NCBI GenBank assembly: GCA_015066295.1
Contig: SVOR01000003.1
Location: 22,308 to 86,307 of the forward strand
Source: Oscillospiraceae bacterium
GTDB taxonomy: Bacteria; Bacillota; Clostridia; Oscillospirales; Acutalibacteraceae
DNA: 64,000 nucleotides
Direction of reading: 5' to 3'
Below are positions 24,389 through 33,224 of the stretch, one piece after another. The notes under the pieces were generated by a model, which saw only the letters and a list, made by a program, of their open reading frames with translations, had not been told where the DNA came from and did not search any database. The number at the start of each line of letters is the position of its first letter. Position 1 is the stretch's first letter. The position numbers were made by a program, and so were the translations under genes.

Positions 24389-25858
24389 ATGAAATACCTA
24401 TTAGGTGTCGACTTTGGCGGCGGTGCCTCAAAGGCAACGCTTATAAGCGAAAAAGGGCAGATAATTGCCGAAAATACAGTAGAATATCCGACCTATCATC
24501 CGTCGGCCGATGCGTGCGAGCAAGCGCCGCAGGACTGGCTTGATGCGTTATGCACCAATACCTCCGCTATCATTAAAAAAAGCGGTATTTGCGCTACCGA
24601 CATCAGCGCCGTTGCGATAGATTCGGCCACACACACAAGCCTCGTTTGTGATAAAGATTTTGTGCCGCTTAGAAACGCAATACATTGGACCGATTCAAGA
24701 AGTCGTGCCGAGGCTCTGACTCTCGACCGCCTTTACGGTGACGAGATAATGAGCAAAACCTATCATAGACCAAGCACTATATGGACACAGGCTCAGCTTT
24801 TGTGGCTTAAAGAAAACGAGCCCGAGGTTTTCGGGAAAATAAGCTATATTTTCTTCGAAAAGGATTATATCCGCTTCTTCCTAACGGGTGTCTTTGTTAC
24901 CGATTATATCGAGGCTGAGGGCAGTATGCTTTATAACTGTAACGAGCAAAAATGGGATGAGTCGCTCTGTGCTATGGCGGGCATTACTACCGATATGTTG
25001 CCGCCACTCGTTAAGCCCACCGATATCATCGGCAAAATAACCGCCGAAGCATCCGAGAAAACAGGCTTAGCAGAGGACACACCCGTCATTTGCGGCACAA
25101 CCGATACCGTTTTAGAGGTCTTTGCTTCGGGTGCGGTAAATAAGGGCGACGTTACGGTAAAATTGGCTACGGCTGGCAGAATTTGTGTTATAACCGATAA
25201 GCCCTATCCCGACCGTCACCTTGTAAACTATTCACACGTGGCAGACGGTCTTTGGTACCCGGGTACTGCAACCAAGGCGGCGGCCTCAAGCTACCGCTGG
25301 TATCGTGATACCTTTGGTGAGGATTATAGGGAGCTTGATAGCGGTGCCGAACAGATACCGCTCGGCAGCGATGGTATGTTTTTCCATCCGTATATTAACG
25401 GCGAATTAACACCCTATGGCGAGCCGTCGCTTTGCGGCAGCTTTACGGGTGTTCGCGCCACACATACAAAGCCCCACTTTACACGTGCAGTGTTGGAGGG
25501 GGTTGGTTATTCCTTGCTTGACAGTAAAAGATACCTTGATTCACTCGGTATTGATTACAATAAAACCGCTACCGTAATCGGCGGCGGCGCAAAGGGTAAG
25601 CTTTGGCGACAGATAGTTGCCGATATGCTCGGCATCGAGCTTGTCGTAACCACGAGCAGTGATTCGTCGCTCGGCTCGGCTATGCTCGCAGGTGTGGCAA
25701 TTGGCGTGTTTAAAAATCCCGAGGATGCGGTTAAAAAGTGCGTACAAATTGCCGATAAAACCGTGCCAATCAAGGAAAACACCGAAAAATATGCCGAGTT
25801 ATTTAAAGATTATAAACGAATAGCCGATGCGCTATTACCAATTTATCGGGAGCGATAG
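24389..25858 (+). CDS. FGGY-family carbohydrate kinase
   Basis: 489 aa, GGTG ribosome site 8 bp after the previous stop. Phosphate-1 motif at the start (GVDFGGGASKATLI), IDSATHTSLVCD, WTDSRSRAEA, GTTDTVLEVFASG and ATP-site VIGGGAKGKLWRQIVADML near residue 393. The family phosphorylates xylulose, gluconate, fuculose, glycerol and others. A second kinase in one operon suggests two substrates or two successive phosphorylations. Confidence 0.88.
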   Translation: MKYLLGVDFGGGASKATLISEKGQIIAENTVEYPTYHPSADACEQAPQDWLDALCTNTSAIIKKSGICATDISAVAIDSATHTSLVCDKDFVPLRNAIHWTDSRSRAEALTLDRLYGDEIMSKTYHRPSTIWTQAQLLWLKENEPEVFGKISYIFFEKDYIRFFLTGVFVTDYIEAEGSMLYNCNEQKWDESLCAMAGITTDMLPPLVKPTDIIGKITAEASEKTGLAEDTPVICGTTDTVLEVFASGAVNKGDVTVKLATAGRICVITDKPYPDRHLVNYSHVADGLWYPGTATKAAASSYRWYRDTFGEDYRELDSGAEQIPLGSDGMFFHPYINGELTPYGEPSLCGSFTGVRATHTKPHFTRAVLEGVGYSLLDSKRYLDSLGIDYNKTATVIGGGAKGKLWRQIVADMLGIELVVTTSSDSSLGSAMLAGVAIGVFKNPEDAVKKCVQIADKTVPIKENTEKYAELFKDYKRIADALLPIYRER

Positions 25859-25859
25859 A

Positions 25860-27242
25860 ATGAAAATTGTTGTTTGCATCCGACAAGGGTTGGATGGCGA
25901 TATAAACCCATTTGATGCCTGCGCTTATGAGGCGGCATTGCAAATTGCGGGCAGTGAAATCACGCTACTCAGTATGGGTCCCGAAAAAACCAAGGACTTT
26001 TTGCATCAGCTAACGCGCAGAGGTGCAAAAAATGCTGTTTTGCTTAGTGACGCCGCCTTTGCGGGCGCCGATACCTTGGCAACGGCTTACGCACTCGGGT
26101 TAGCCATCAAAAAAATAAAGCCCGATATGGTTTTTTGCGGCAGACAAACCTTGGTGGGTGATACCGCGCAAACGGGACCAATGCTTTCTGTTATGTGCGA
26201 TTATTCGCTTATAACGGGCGTAATGGAAATAAAGCAGATAGATAAAAATATCACCTGTATGACACGTACAGAGGGCGAAATTACGGCGGCGCTTCCGACA
26301 CTTATAACGGTTGAGCGCATTAACAATCTGCGACTTCCTTCAATACGCTCTAAAACGGGCGAAATTGAGGTCTGGTCGGCCGACGATATTGGTGCCGATA
26401 AGAGCAAATGCGGTCTTATCGGCTCGCCAACTCGGGTGCTTAAAACCTACGAAAACTCACAGGGCAAGCGCAAATGCAAATTTATCACCCTCAGTGAGCT
26501 AGATGAAGTTGTAACCACCGCCCTTGCCGAGCAGAGCAAAAAGCTCGACATTAAAAGCAGTGGCGAGCATAAACTCAAAAAGGTTGTAATAATAGGGGAG
26601 AACGTTCGCGAATTTGCCGATACTATAAGTGATGACATTTGCTTGCTAACCAACGATGACGAGCAAAAAATTATTGATTATATAGTTAATAATAAACCGA
26701 ATGCGGTTTTGTGGGGCAGTGATGCGCGCTCAAAGCGTATGGCGGCTACCGTAGCCGCAAGGCTCGGGCTCGGTCTTTGCGCCGACTGTACGGTACTCGA
26801 AACCGATGGCGAAAAGCTCATTATGTACCGCCCCGCACTCTCGGGTAGTATAATTGCTAAAATCGAGAGCCTGACAAAGCCCGCAATGGCAACCGTACGC
26901 ACAAAGGATTCGCTTAATAAGGACGTCTTTGTTGCGGTGGGCTATGGCGCAAAAGATAGTCTCGAATGGGTTAAAGACTTGGCGAAAAAGTATGATGCCG
27001 AGCTATCCTCAACCCGCAAAGCAGTGGATAACGGCATTATGCCGTACGCCACACAGGTCGGTCTTACGGGTCGCAGCGTGGCACCCCCCGTATATATTGC
27101 GGTGGGTGTTTCGGGCGCTGTTCACCATATCGTTGGTATGCAGTCGTCGGGCACAGTAATCGCTATAAACAGCGATAAAAATGCCGATATATTCGACTAT
27201 GCCGATTACGGCATAATTGAGGATATAGGATTTAGGATTTAG
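25860..27242 (+). CDS. fused electron transfer flavoprotein, EtfB-EtfA in one chain
   Basis: 460 aa from the ATG at 25860 (GGGAG 8 bp upstream). Residues 1-about 215 are EtfB-like: MKIVVCIRQ, LLSMGPEK, AGADTLATAYALGLAIKKIK, DMVFCGRQTLVGDTAQTGP. After a linker, residues about 230-460 are EtfA-like and end with the FAD-binding segment GLTGRSVAPPVYIAVGVSGA then HHIVGMQSS and DYGIIED. Normally these are two genes. It should accept electrons from the FAD/Fe-S proteins earlier in the operon, perhaps with bifurcation as in lactate dehydrogenase-Etf. Its last codons are formed by a GGATTTA tract. Confidence 0.88.
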   Translation: MKIVVCIRQGLDGDINPFDACAYEAALQIAGSEITLLSMGPEKTKDFLHQLTRRGAKNAVLLSDAAFAGADTLATAYALGLAIKKIKPDMVFCGRQTLVGDTAQTGPMLSVMCDYSLITGVMEIKQIDKNITCMTRTEGEITAALPTLITVERINNLRLPSIRSKTGEIEVWSADDIGADKSKCGLIGSPTRVLKTYENSQGKRKCKFITLSELDEVVTTALAEQSKKLDIKSSGEHKLKKVVIIGENVREFADTISDDICLLTNDDEQKIIDYIVNNKPNAVLWGSDARSKRMAATVAARLGLGLCADCTVLETDGEKLIMYRPALSGSIIAKIESLTKPAMATVRTKDSLNKDVFVAVGYGAKDSLEWVKDLAKKYDAELSSTRKAVDNGIMPYATQVGLTGRSVAPPVYIAVGVSGAVHHIVGMQSSGTVIAINSDKNADIFDYADYGIIEDIGFRI

Positions 27243-27249
27243 GGTATAG
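27221..27249. repeat. GGATTTA-like tract 2
   Basis: GGATATAGGATTTAGGATTT then AGGGTATAG; encodes the final residues and stop of the fused ETF. Confidence 0.6.
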
Positions 27250-27279
27250 AAAACGGGCGACCATCGGTCGCCCGTTTTT
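27250..27279 (+). terminator. terminator of the catabolic operon
   Basis: Stem CGGGCGACC / GGTCGCCCG and T run. Confidence 0.85.
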
Positions 27280-27298
27280 GTTAAATAAATATCTACAA

Positions 27299-27327
27299 TT
27301 GAAAAATCATATTATATATGGTAAAAT
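27299..27327 (+). promoter_or_regulatory. promoter of the secreted LRR protein
   Basis: TTGAAA 27299-27304, 17 bp, TAAAAT 27322-27327; GAGGGAGG ribosome site before 27369. Confidence 0.7.
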
Positions 27328-27368
27328 ATAAATGTATATGATTTTATGCTTTCGAGGGAGGCAAAATT

Positions 27369-30300
27369 ATGAAAAAATTTGTATCGGTATTTTTAGTGCT
27401 TATGCTGCTCTTATCGGCTCTGCCGATGGGACTATTCAGCATCACCGCAAGTGCGGAAACGGTCGATTATGACGATTTTGACATCTACGATGGTATTCTT
27501 GTTGAATATTTAGGTCCAGGTGGCGACGTTGTAATTCCGGCAACCGATGCCGACGGCAACCCTGTTACCGAAATTGATAGCAAGGCTTTTTATGATAACG
27601 ATGATATCACAAGCGTTGTTATTCCCGAAGGCATCACATGGATTGGTAGCGAAGCATTTTCTTTTTGCGACTATCTCGAAACTGTAAAGCTTCCATCTAC
27701 GCTCCAAAAGTGTAGAATTTCTGTTTTCCGTATGTGCACCGCACTTAAAAATATTACAATTCCTGCAAAGCTTAAGGACGTTCCTCAGGACTTCTGCTCA
27801 GGTTGTACTTCTTTAGAGGAGGTTGTTATTTCATACGGCGTTGAGACAATTGGCGGATATGCATTTAGCGGTTTAAAAAGTCTTGAAAGTATAGTATTTC
27901 CTGAAACCGTAACCGATATTTACGGCTTGGCAATGGCGAACAGCAAAATGAACGTATGCAACGTTACTATTTGTAACCCTAATTGCAGCCTGGGATATAT
28001 GGGATATGCCGGAAAAGAAGGTCGTGAGGCACCATTCAGCGCTGCTGACGGCGCGAATACAACCTGGAATTTTTTTGTGCCTGAAGATTCAAAGGTATTG
28101 GAAATCCTTCAAAATTTAGAAATTGAACGTTCAAGACTAATTGTGGCACAAAGTGGTTATTTTGAGAATTTGCCGGAAAATCAAATAGGATACGGTATAC
28201 CCTCGGATGACCCAATCGATTGTTATAAATATACGGTTGTAGATGGTGAGGCCGTAATAACAGATGTTATGCACAGTATAAGCGGCGACATTACCATCCC
28301 ATCGACCTTGGGGGGATATCCGGTTACTATAATTGGTAGCTATGCTTTTAATTACTGCGATGAAATTACAAGTATAACCATACCGAGTAGTGTTATTGGT
28401 ATCGGAATTTCTGCGTTTGGATTTTGCACAGGTCTAGAAAAAGTAACTATAGGAAAAAATGTTCAAAGCATAGGTGAGTATGCTTTTTCTCATTGCGAAA
28501 ATCTTGAAAGTATAGCCGTCCCTAATAATGTTAAAACTATTGAAGATTTTGCATTTTCACATTGCTATAAGCTTAAAGAAATAAAAATTCCCGCCAACGT
28601 AAAAAGTGTGGGCGTGGGTGCTGTTGTTGGTTGCAGAGCTCTTGAAAGTCTCGTTGTTGAAGAGGGCAATACCGTTTATTACAGTAAAGATAATTGTATT
28701 ATTAAGAAATCAAATAACGAGCTTGTCGCAGGTTGTAAAAGCAGTGTGATTCCTAACAATATTAAAACAATAGGAAGATACGCATTTGCAGTATGTCAAG
28801 AATTAAATGGTATAACGATACCTGATAGTGTAACAAGTATTGGTTGTTCCGCATTTGCATTTTGTGAAAACCTTGAAAGTATAGTTATTGGTAGTGGCGT
28901 AAAAAGAATAGAAGAATTTGCTTTTGAGCAGTGCAATAAACTTAGCATTGTTAAATTTAAGGGTAACAAAAACAACCTTTATATAGCTGCAAGCGGTAAC
29001 GATGTTTTAAAGACAACTACGTGGTATTATGTTGGTTGCGGAAATCATAAATATTCCAACAACTGTGACGCAAGCTGTAACGTATGTGGTGCTACCCGTA
29101 CTGCACCGCATAGCTATAAGTCAAGCGTTACAAAGGCTACAACCTCTAAAAATGGTAAGATAGTTAAAACTTGTAGTGGTTGTAAGAAAAAGGTAACAAG
29201 CACTATATACTATGCAAAGAGCTTCTCGCTCTCTAAAACAAGCTTTACCTATAATGGTAAAGTACAAACCCCCACCGTTACGGTTAAGGATGCAAAGGGC
29301 AAGGTAATTGACCCCAAATACTACACCTTAAGCTATTCGTCGGGCAGAAAGAATGTCGGCACATACAAGATAAAGGTAACTCTTAAGGGTAATTATAGCG
29401 GTAGCAAAACACTCAGCTATAAGATAAATCCGATAAGCATATCCAAGTGTAAGGTTAGCATTTCGGGTACTTCCTACACCTACAACGGCAAGACAATTAA
29501 GCCGAGTGTTAAGGTATTATCTGCCGGCGGCAGTACACTTAAAAACGGCACACACTATACCGTAACCTATTCAAAGGGCTGTAAAGCTCCCGGCACCTAT
29601 AAGGTAACCGTTAAGATGAAGGGTAGCTATTCGGGTAGCAAGAGCTTTACCTACAAGATTAACCCGATTAGCATATCTAAGTGTAAGGTTAGCATTTCGG
29701 GCACAAGCTATTACTATAATGGCAAGGTTATTAAACCGAGTGTTAAGGTATTATCTGCCGGTGGCAGCACACTTAAAAATGGTACACACTACACCGTAAG
29801 TTATTCGTCGGGTTGTAAAAATCCCGGTACCTACAAGGTAGTAGTTAAGATGAAGGGTACCTACTCGGGTAGCAAAACCTTTACCTATACCATTAAACCG
29901 CAAATAAAGATTTCTACCTGTCAGATAAGCCTTTCAGGAACATCTTACACCTACAACGGCAAAACGCAAACACCGAGTGTAACGGTAGTAAATGCCGAAG
30001 GCACAACACTCAAAAACGGTACACACTATACCGTAAGCTATTCATCGGGTCGAAAGAATATCGGCACATACAAGGTAACCGTAAAGATGAAGGGTGCCTA
30101 TACAGGAAGTAAAACCTTAACCTATAAGATCAACCCGATAAGTATATCTAAGTGTAAGGTAAGCATTTCGGCTACAAGCTACACCTACAACGGCAAAGCC
30201 AAGACCCCCAGCATAACGGTTAAGACCGCAAGTGGTACTACACTTAAAAAGGATACGCACTACACAGTAAGCTATTCATCCGGCAGAATTAACGTTGGCA

Positions 30301-30701
30301 CCTACAAGGTGACTGTAAAGATGAAGGGCACCTACTCGGGAAGTCAGACCTTTACTTTCGATATATTGCCGCCCAAAACGAGTATTACCTCACTTGTGGA
30401 AAACGGCAAAACATTGAAGGTTGATTTTGCCAAGAAAACCACACAGGTGACAGGCTATGAGATACAGTATGCAACCGACGCTGACTTTACCGATGCGCTC
30501 ACTAAGACTATAGCCGATTATAATACAACAAGTGCTACAATAACAGAACTTAAATCGGGAGCAACGTATTATGTACGTGTTCGCACCTACAAAACGGTAA
30601 ACGGAGTTAATTATTATAGCGGTTGGTCAAGTGTTCAGTCCATCAAAACAACGGGATTTTTGCCCGATGATAATGCCGGCTGGATTCCGGGTTGGTATTG
30701 A
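27369..30701 (+). CDS. secreted BspA-type leucine-rich repeat protein with MBG-like repeats and FN3 domain
   Basis: 1110 aa. Signal peptide 1-29 (VFLVLMLLLSALPMGLFSI, cut near TASAE). LRR_5/BspA repeats fill about residues 55-215 and 285-535 (repeating LESIVIP..VKTIG..AF..C). A cysteine-containing linker follows (SNNCDASCNVCGAT, KTCSGCKKKV). Then come five repeats of about 80 aa (FTYNGKVQTPTVTVKDA ... GTYKIKVTLKGNYSGSKTL), about residues 615-1000, and a fibronectin III-like C-terminus. No LPXTG motif, so it is released or held non-covalently. A likely role is adhesion to host or plant-polymer surfaces. Repeats at DNA level invite copy-number change. Confidence 0.9.
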   Translation: MKKFVSVFLVLMLLLSALPMGLFSITASAETVDYDDFDIYDGILVEYLGPGGDVVIPATDADGNPVTEIDSKAFYDNDDITSVVIPEGITWIGSEAFSFCDYLETVKLPSTLQKCRISVFRMCTALKNITIPAKLKDVPQDFCSGCTSLEEVVISYGVETIGGYAFSGLKSLESIVFPETVTDIYGLAMANSKMNVCNVTICNPNCSLGYMGYAGKEGREAPFSAADGANTTWNFFVPEDSKVLEILQNLEIERSRLIVAQSGYFENLPENQIGYGIPSDDPIDCYKYTVVDGEAVITDVMHSISGDITIPSTLGGYPVTIIGSYAFNYCDEITSITIPSSVIGIGISAFGFCTGLEKVTIGKNVQSIGEYAFSHCENLESIAVPNNVKTIEDFAFSHCYKLKEIKIPANVKSVGVGAVVGCRALESLVVEEGNTVYYSKDNCIIKKSNNELVAGCKSSVIPNNIKTIGRYAFAVCQELNGITIPDSVTSIGCSAFAFCENLESIVIGSGVKRIEEFAFEQCNKLSIVKFKGNKNNLYIAASGNDVLKTTTWYYVGCGNHKYSNNCDASCNVCGATRTAPHSYKSSVTKATTSKNGKIVKTCSGCKKKVTSTIYYAKSFSLSKTSFTYNGKVQTPTVTVKDAKGKVIDPKYYTLSYSSGRKNVGTYKIKVTLKGNYSGSKTLSYKINPISISKCKVSISGTSYTYNGKTIKPSVKVLSAGGSTLKNGTHYTVTYSKGCKAPGTYKVTVKMKGSYSGSKSFTYKINPISISKCKVSISGTSYYYNGKVIKPSVKVLSAGGSTLKNGTHYTVSYSSGCKNPGTYKVVVKMKGTYSGSKTFTYTIKPQIKISTCQISLSGTSYTYNGKTQTPSVTVVNAEGTTLKNGTHYTVSYSSGRKNIGTYKVTVKMKGAYTGSKTLTYKINPISISKCKVSISATSYTYNGKAKTPSITVKTASGTTLKKDTHYTVSYSSGRINVGTYKVTVKMKGTYSGSQTFTFDILPPKTSITSLVENGKTLKVDFAKKTTQVTGYEIQYATDADFTDALTKTIADYNTTSATITELKSGATYYVRVRTYKTVNGVNYYSGWSSVQSIKTTGFLPDDNAGWIPGWY
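29420..30370 (+). repeat. in-gene tandem repeats of about 240 bp
   Basis: Four of the five MBG-like repeats contain near-identical runs such as TCTAAGTGTAAGGTTAGCAT followed by TTTCGG (starting near 29440, 29680, 30145). Confidence 0.7.
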
Positions 30702-30716
30702 TACTAATATAACAAA

Positions 30717-30744
30717 AAAGCACCGAGAAATCGGTGCTTTTTTT
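30717..30744 (+). terminator. terminator of the LRR protein gene
   Basis: Stem AAAGCACCGA / TCGGTGCTTT, GAAA loop, T run. Confidence 0.85.
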
Positions 30745-30847
30745 AGGATTTAGGATTTAGGATGTAGGGTGCGGGTGTCCGGTGGACACCTCTACGAGTA
30801 GAAGCACCGACCGAGGCGGCAGCCGAGATAGGTGTCCTCGACATCCT
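30745..30847. repeat. GGATTTA-like tract 3 with nested palindrome
   Basis: TTAGGATTTAGGATTTAGGA then an AGGATGT ... ACATCCT dyad (30759-30765, 30841-30847) enclosing GTGTCCGGTGGACAC. Non-coding. Confidence 0.55.
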
Positions 30848-30865
30848 GTTTTTATAGTCCTAATT

Positions 30866-31849
30866 TTAATCTTCTTTATATACTCTGACATAATCTACAA
30901 TCAATGCATCGGGCAGTAAATTATCATTAACAGCGCCGCCCCAAGAACCAAACTCGGTTGTGATTTTAAGATAAGTCTCCACCTCACAAGAGCCAAGGAA
31001 GTTGCTTTGTGTATTATCAAATTTATTTGTTTGAATACCGTCAACGTAAAAATAGTATCCGTTTTCATTCCAAAGTAGTGCAAAGGTATGAAACTTGCCG
31101 TCATAAAGCTTTTTATTTCTGCTTTCACAACCTTGTGATTTATGGTCTGCACCATACCCGTCGCAATGAATAGCGTGGTTTATAAGGCCGTTTTTAACGT
31201 TAAAGCTCTCCATAATATCAATTTCGGCACCGTCTACTGCACCATTACCAACCTTTGAAACGTTGCTCATAAGCCAAAATGCCGACCAGCAACCTGTGGC
31301 TTTGGGTAGTTTACATTTAATTTCAAAATATCCGCGTGCTTGTGCAAACAGGTTACGCTCCCGTTTAGTTCTTGAACGAACGCCGCCCGAAATCAAACTG
31401 CCATCATTAGCCCTTGAAACACCTACGTGGAGGTTGCCGTCCTTGAGCCAGACCATATCATCATCCCATTTGCCACCTATATCACCGCGGTTCCATTCGG
31501 GGCAACGTTCCCACTTTTTCGAATCAAGCTTGTCGCCTTCAAAATCATCAAAGAACGAAAGGGTGTATTTTTGACCGTCTAAAATAAAGGTCTCTCCAAC
31601 AGGTATAAATTTATCCACAGTGGGTTCACCGCTTTCATTATTATTGCTTTCGGTTGGTTTACTACTGCTTGAATCGCTTGAGCTTTGGTCGCTCGAAGTG
31701 TCAGACGGGGTAGAGGAGGATGAATAACTATTGGTACTGTTATCGTTTGATGATATAAGGTCATTGTTTGCAGTAATCTTTTTATCAGCACAAGCGCAAA
31801 GTGTAAAAAGAAGCGCCGTACAAGAAAAAAGTGCTAAAATTTTTCTCAT
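30866..31849 (-). CDS. glycoside hydrolase family 16 lipoprotein (beta-glucanase-like)
   Basis: 327 aa from the ATG at 31849 (AAGGAG upstream on the minus strand). Lipoprotein signal with Cys20 in LFTLCAC, then a Ser/Thr/Asn-rich linker (residues 30-75). The GH16 catalytic domain has the signature E209-I-D211-I-M-E214 (GAEIDIMESF), the nucleophile/acid pair of retaining beta-1,3(4)-glucanases, kappa-carrageenases and agarases. The extra residue in ExDxxE (not ExDxE) favours beta-1,3-glucanase-type members. It is displayed on the cell surface and monocistronic or read with rsmF upstream. Confidence 0.9.
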   Translation of the reverse strand: MRKILALFSCTALLFTLCACADKKITANNDLISSNDNSTNSYSSSSTPSDTSSDQSSSDSSSSKPTESNNNESGEPTVDKFIPVGETFILDGQKYTLSFFDDFEGDKLDSKKWERCPEWNRGDIGGKWDDDMVWLKDGNLHVGVSRANDGSLISGGVRSRTKRERNLFAQARGYFEIKCKLPKATGCWSAFWLMSNVSKVGNGAVDGAEIDIMESFNVKNGLINHAIHCDGYGADHKSQGCESRNKKLYDGKFHTFALLWNENGYYFYVDGIQTNKFDNTQSNFLGSCEVETYLKITTEFGSWGGAVNDNLLPDALIVDYVRVYKED

Positions 31850-31874
31850 ATAAATAACTCCTTGCAAATGTATT

Positions 31875-33224
31875 TTACATTCTAAGTCCCTTTGGATAGT
31901 GGTTTTTAGCGGTGCCGTTTACTGCCTTTATGCCACCGAGTGAGTGGCCTTCAACCGTCACAACACCCCAACCGTTTTGGCAGTCTACCTCAATTTCCTC
32001 GCCATGCAGATATTTTTGTATTTTCTCATCGGTGGGCGATAATTCAACTTTATTTTTAAAGTGTTTACCCATCGCCATAAAGAATTGGTGGTGCGGTTGG
32101 ATATAGTTTTTCTTGATTTCACCAATAGTTACGCCACAACTAAATGCGCCGTCGGGCACGTAAAAGTCGGGTGTGAAATATACAACGTTGTCACCGTAAA
32201 GGGCAACGTTTTCTTTTTTATAGGCGGTGAGAGTCTTATCCAAAAAATCAAACACAAGGGACGGTATTTTTTGTGTTTTACCGCCGCTTGTTTTGGTGTA
32301 AGGTACCGCTTCCTCGGTATTATGCAATACCGCCATAAACTGTCCTTCGCCGCTTGCTATGTGCGGGTAAAATCTGCGACAAAGATTTATGTTTTCGGTT
32401 TTACATCCGTAAAAGCAAATGCCGTCGGCCGTCGAGTCGGCAACACTTTGTTTAACACTAACAAGCTCAAATTCAGGGTGCGATGACAAGAAGTTATCAA
32501 CCACCATCTCGTTTTCATCGAGCGAAAAGGTGCAGGTCGCATAGACGATATATCCGCCGTTTTTAAGCGCTTTTGCGGCATTTTCGAGTATATCTGCCTG
32601 CCTTTCGGCACACATTTTTACGTTTTGCACACTCCACTCCGATATGGCAACGTCGTCCTTTCTGAACATACCCTCACCCGAGCAAGGGGCATCAACCATA
32701 ATCATATCAAAGGTGCTTTCAAATTTGCTTGCAAGGCGCGACGTATCCATACAGGTGGTAACGCAGTTTTCTAATCCTAAGCGCTCAATATTACCGGTCA
32801 GTATTTTACAACGCGACGGTATAATTTCGTTAGATACAAGTACGCCGTTTGCCCCAAGCTTATTCTTTATTTGTGTAGATTTTCCACCCGGTGCGGCGCA
32901 CATATCGAGTATCTTCCAATCGGGTTTTATATCTATACATTCGGCAGGCGCCATAGCGGCAGGCTCTTGCACGTAGATAAGCCCTGCATGGTGGTAGGGG
33001 TGAAGCCCCACCTTGTCATAGTTAAGATAAAATCCGTTATCGACGTAAGGGATTTTTTCGTTGCCAAAAACATTGATTTTCTCAAAATCTTTAAGCGAAA
33101 TTTTATCGGTGTTAACCCTGTATGCCTTTATGGGCGTCCCGTTAAGTGCCGCAATAAATTTATCATAATCGTCACCGAGAAGCGACTTCATACGCTCGCA
33201 AAATTCAAATGGTAGCTGTTTCAT
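31875..33224 (-). CDS. RsmF/NOL1-NOP2-Sun family rRNA (cytosine-C5) methyltransferase
   Basis: 449 aa. SAM site MCAAPGGKSTQI, VDAPCSGEG with the catalytic Cys, and the second Cys in YATCTFSLDENE (TCT in place of the usual TCS). The N-terminal segment FCERMKSLLGDDYDKFIAAL is typical for the family. The C-terminal domain with GVTIGEIKKNYIQPHHQFFM and LHGEEIEV is the RsmF extension that binds rRNA. It overlaps rsmE by 4 bp. The strand reading KTQKIPSLVF is encoded by a REP-like sequence (32251-32277). Confidence 0.9.
   Translation of the reverse strand: MKQLPFEFCERMKSLLGDDYDKFIAALNGTPIKAYRVNTDKISLKDFEKINVFGNEKIPYVDNGFYLNYDKVGLHPYHHAGLIYVQEPAAMAPAECIDIKPDWKILDMCAAPGGKSTQIKNKLGANGVLVSNEIIPSRCKILTGNIERLGLENCVTTCMDTSRLASKFESTFDMIMVDAPCSGEGMFRKDDVAISEWSVQNVKMCAERQADILENAAKALKNGGYIVYATCTFSLDENEMVVDNFLSSHPEFELVSVKQSVADSTADGICFYGCKTENINLCRRFYPHIASGEGQFMAVLHNTEEAVPYTKTSGGKTQKIPSLVFDFLDKTLTAYKKENVALYGDNVVYFTPDFYVPDGAFSCGVTIGEIKKNYIQPHHQFFMAMGKHFKNKVELSPTDEKIQKYLHGEEIEVDCQNGWGVVTVEGHSLGGIKAVNGTAKNHYPKGLRM
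32251..32277 (+). repeat. REP-like palindrome inside the rsmF-type coding sequence
   Basis: AACACAAGGGACGGTATTTT then TTGTGTT. It has the same complementary 7-bp ends and GGG-ACGGT centre as the REPs at 7-10.6 kb, with one deletion, one insertion and few substitutions. Confidence 0.6.
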
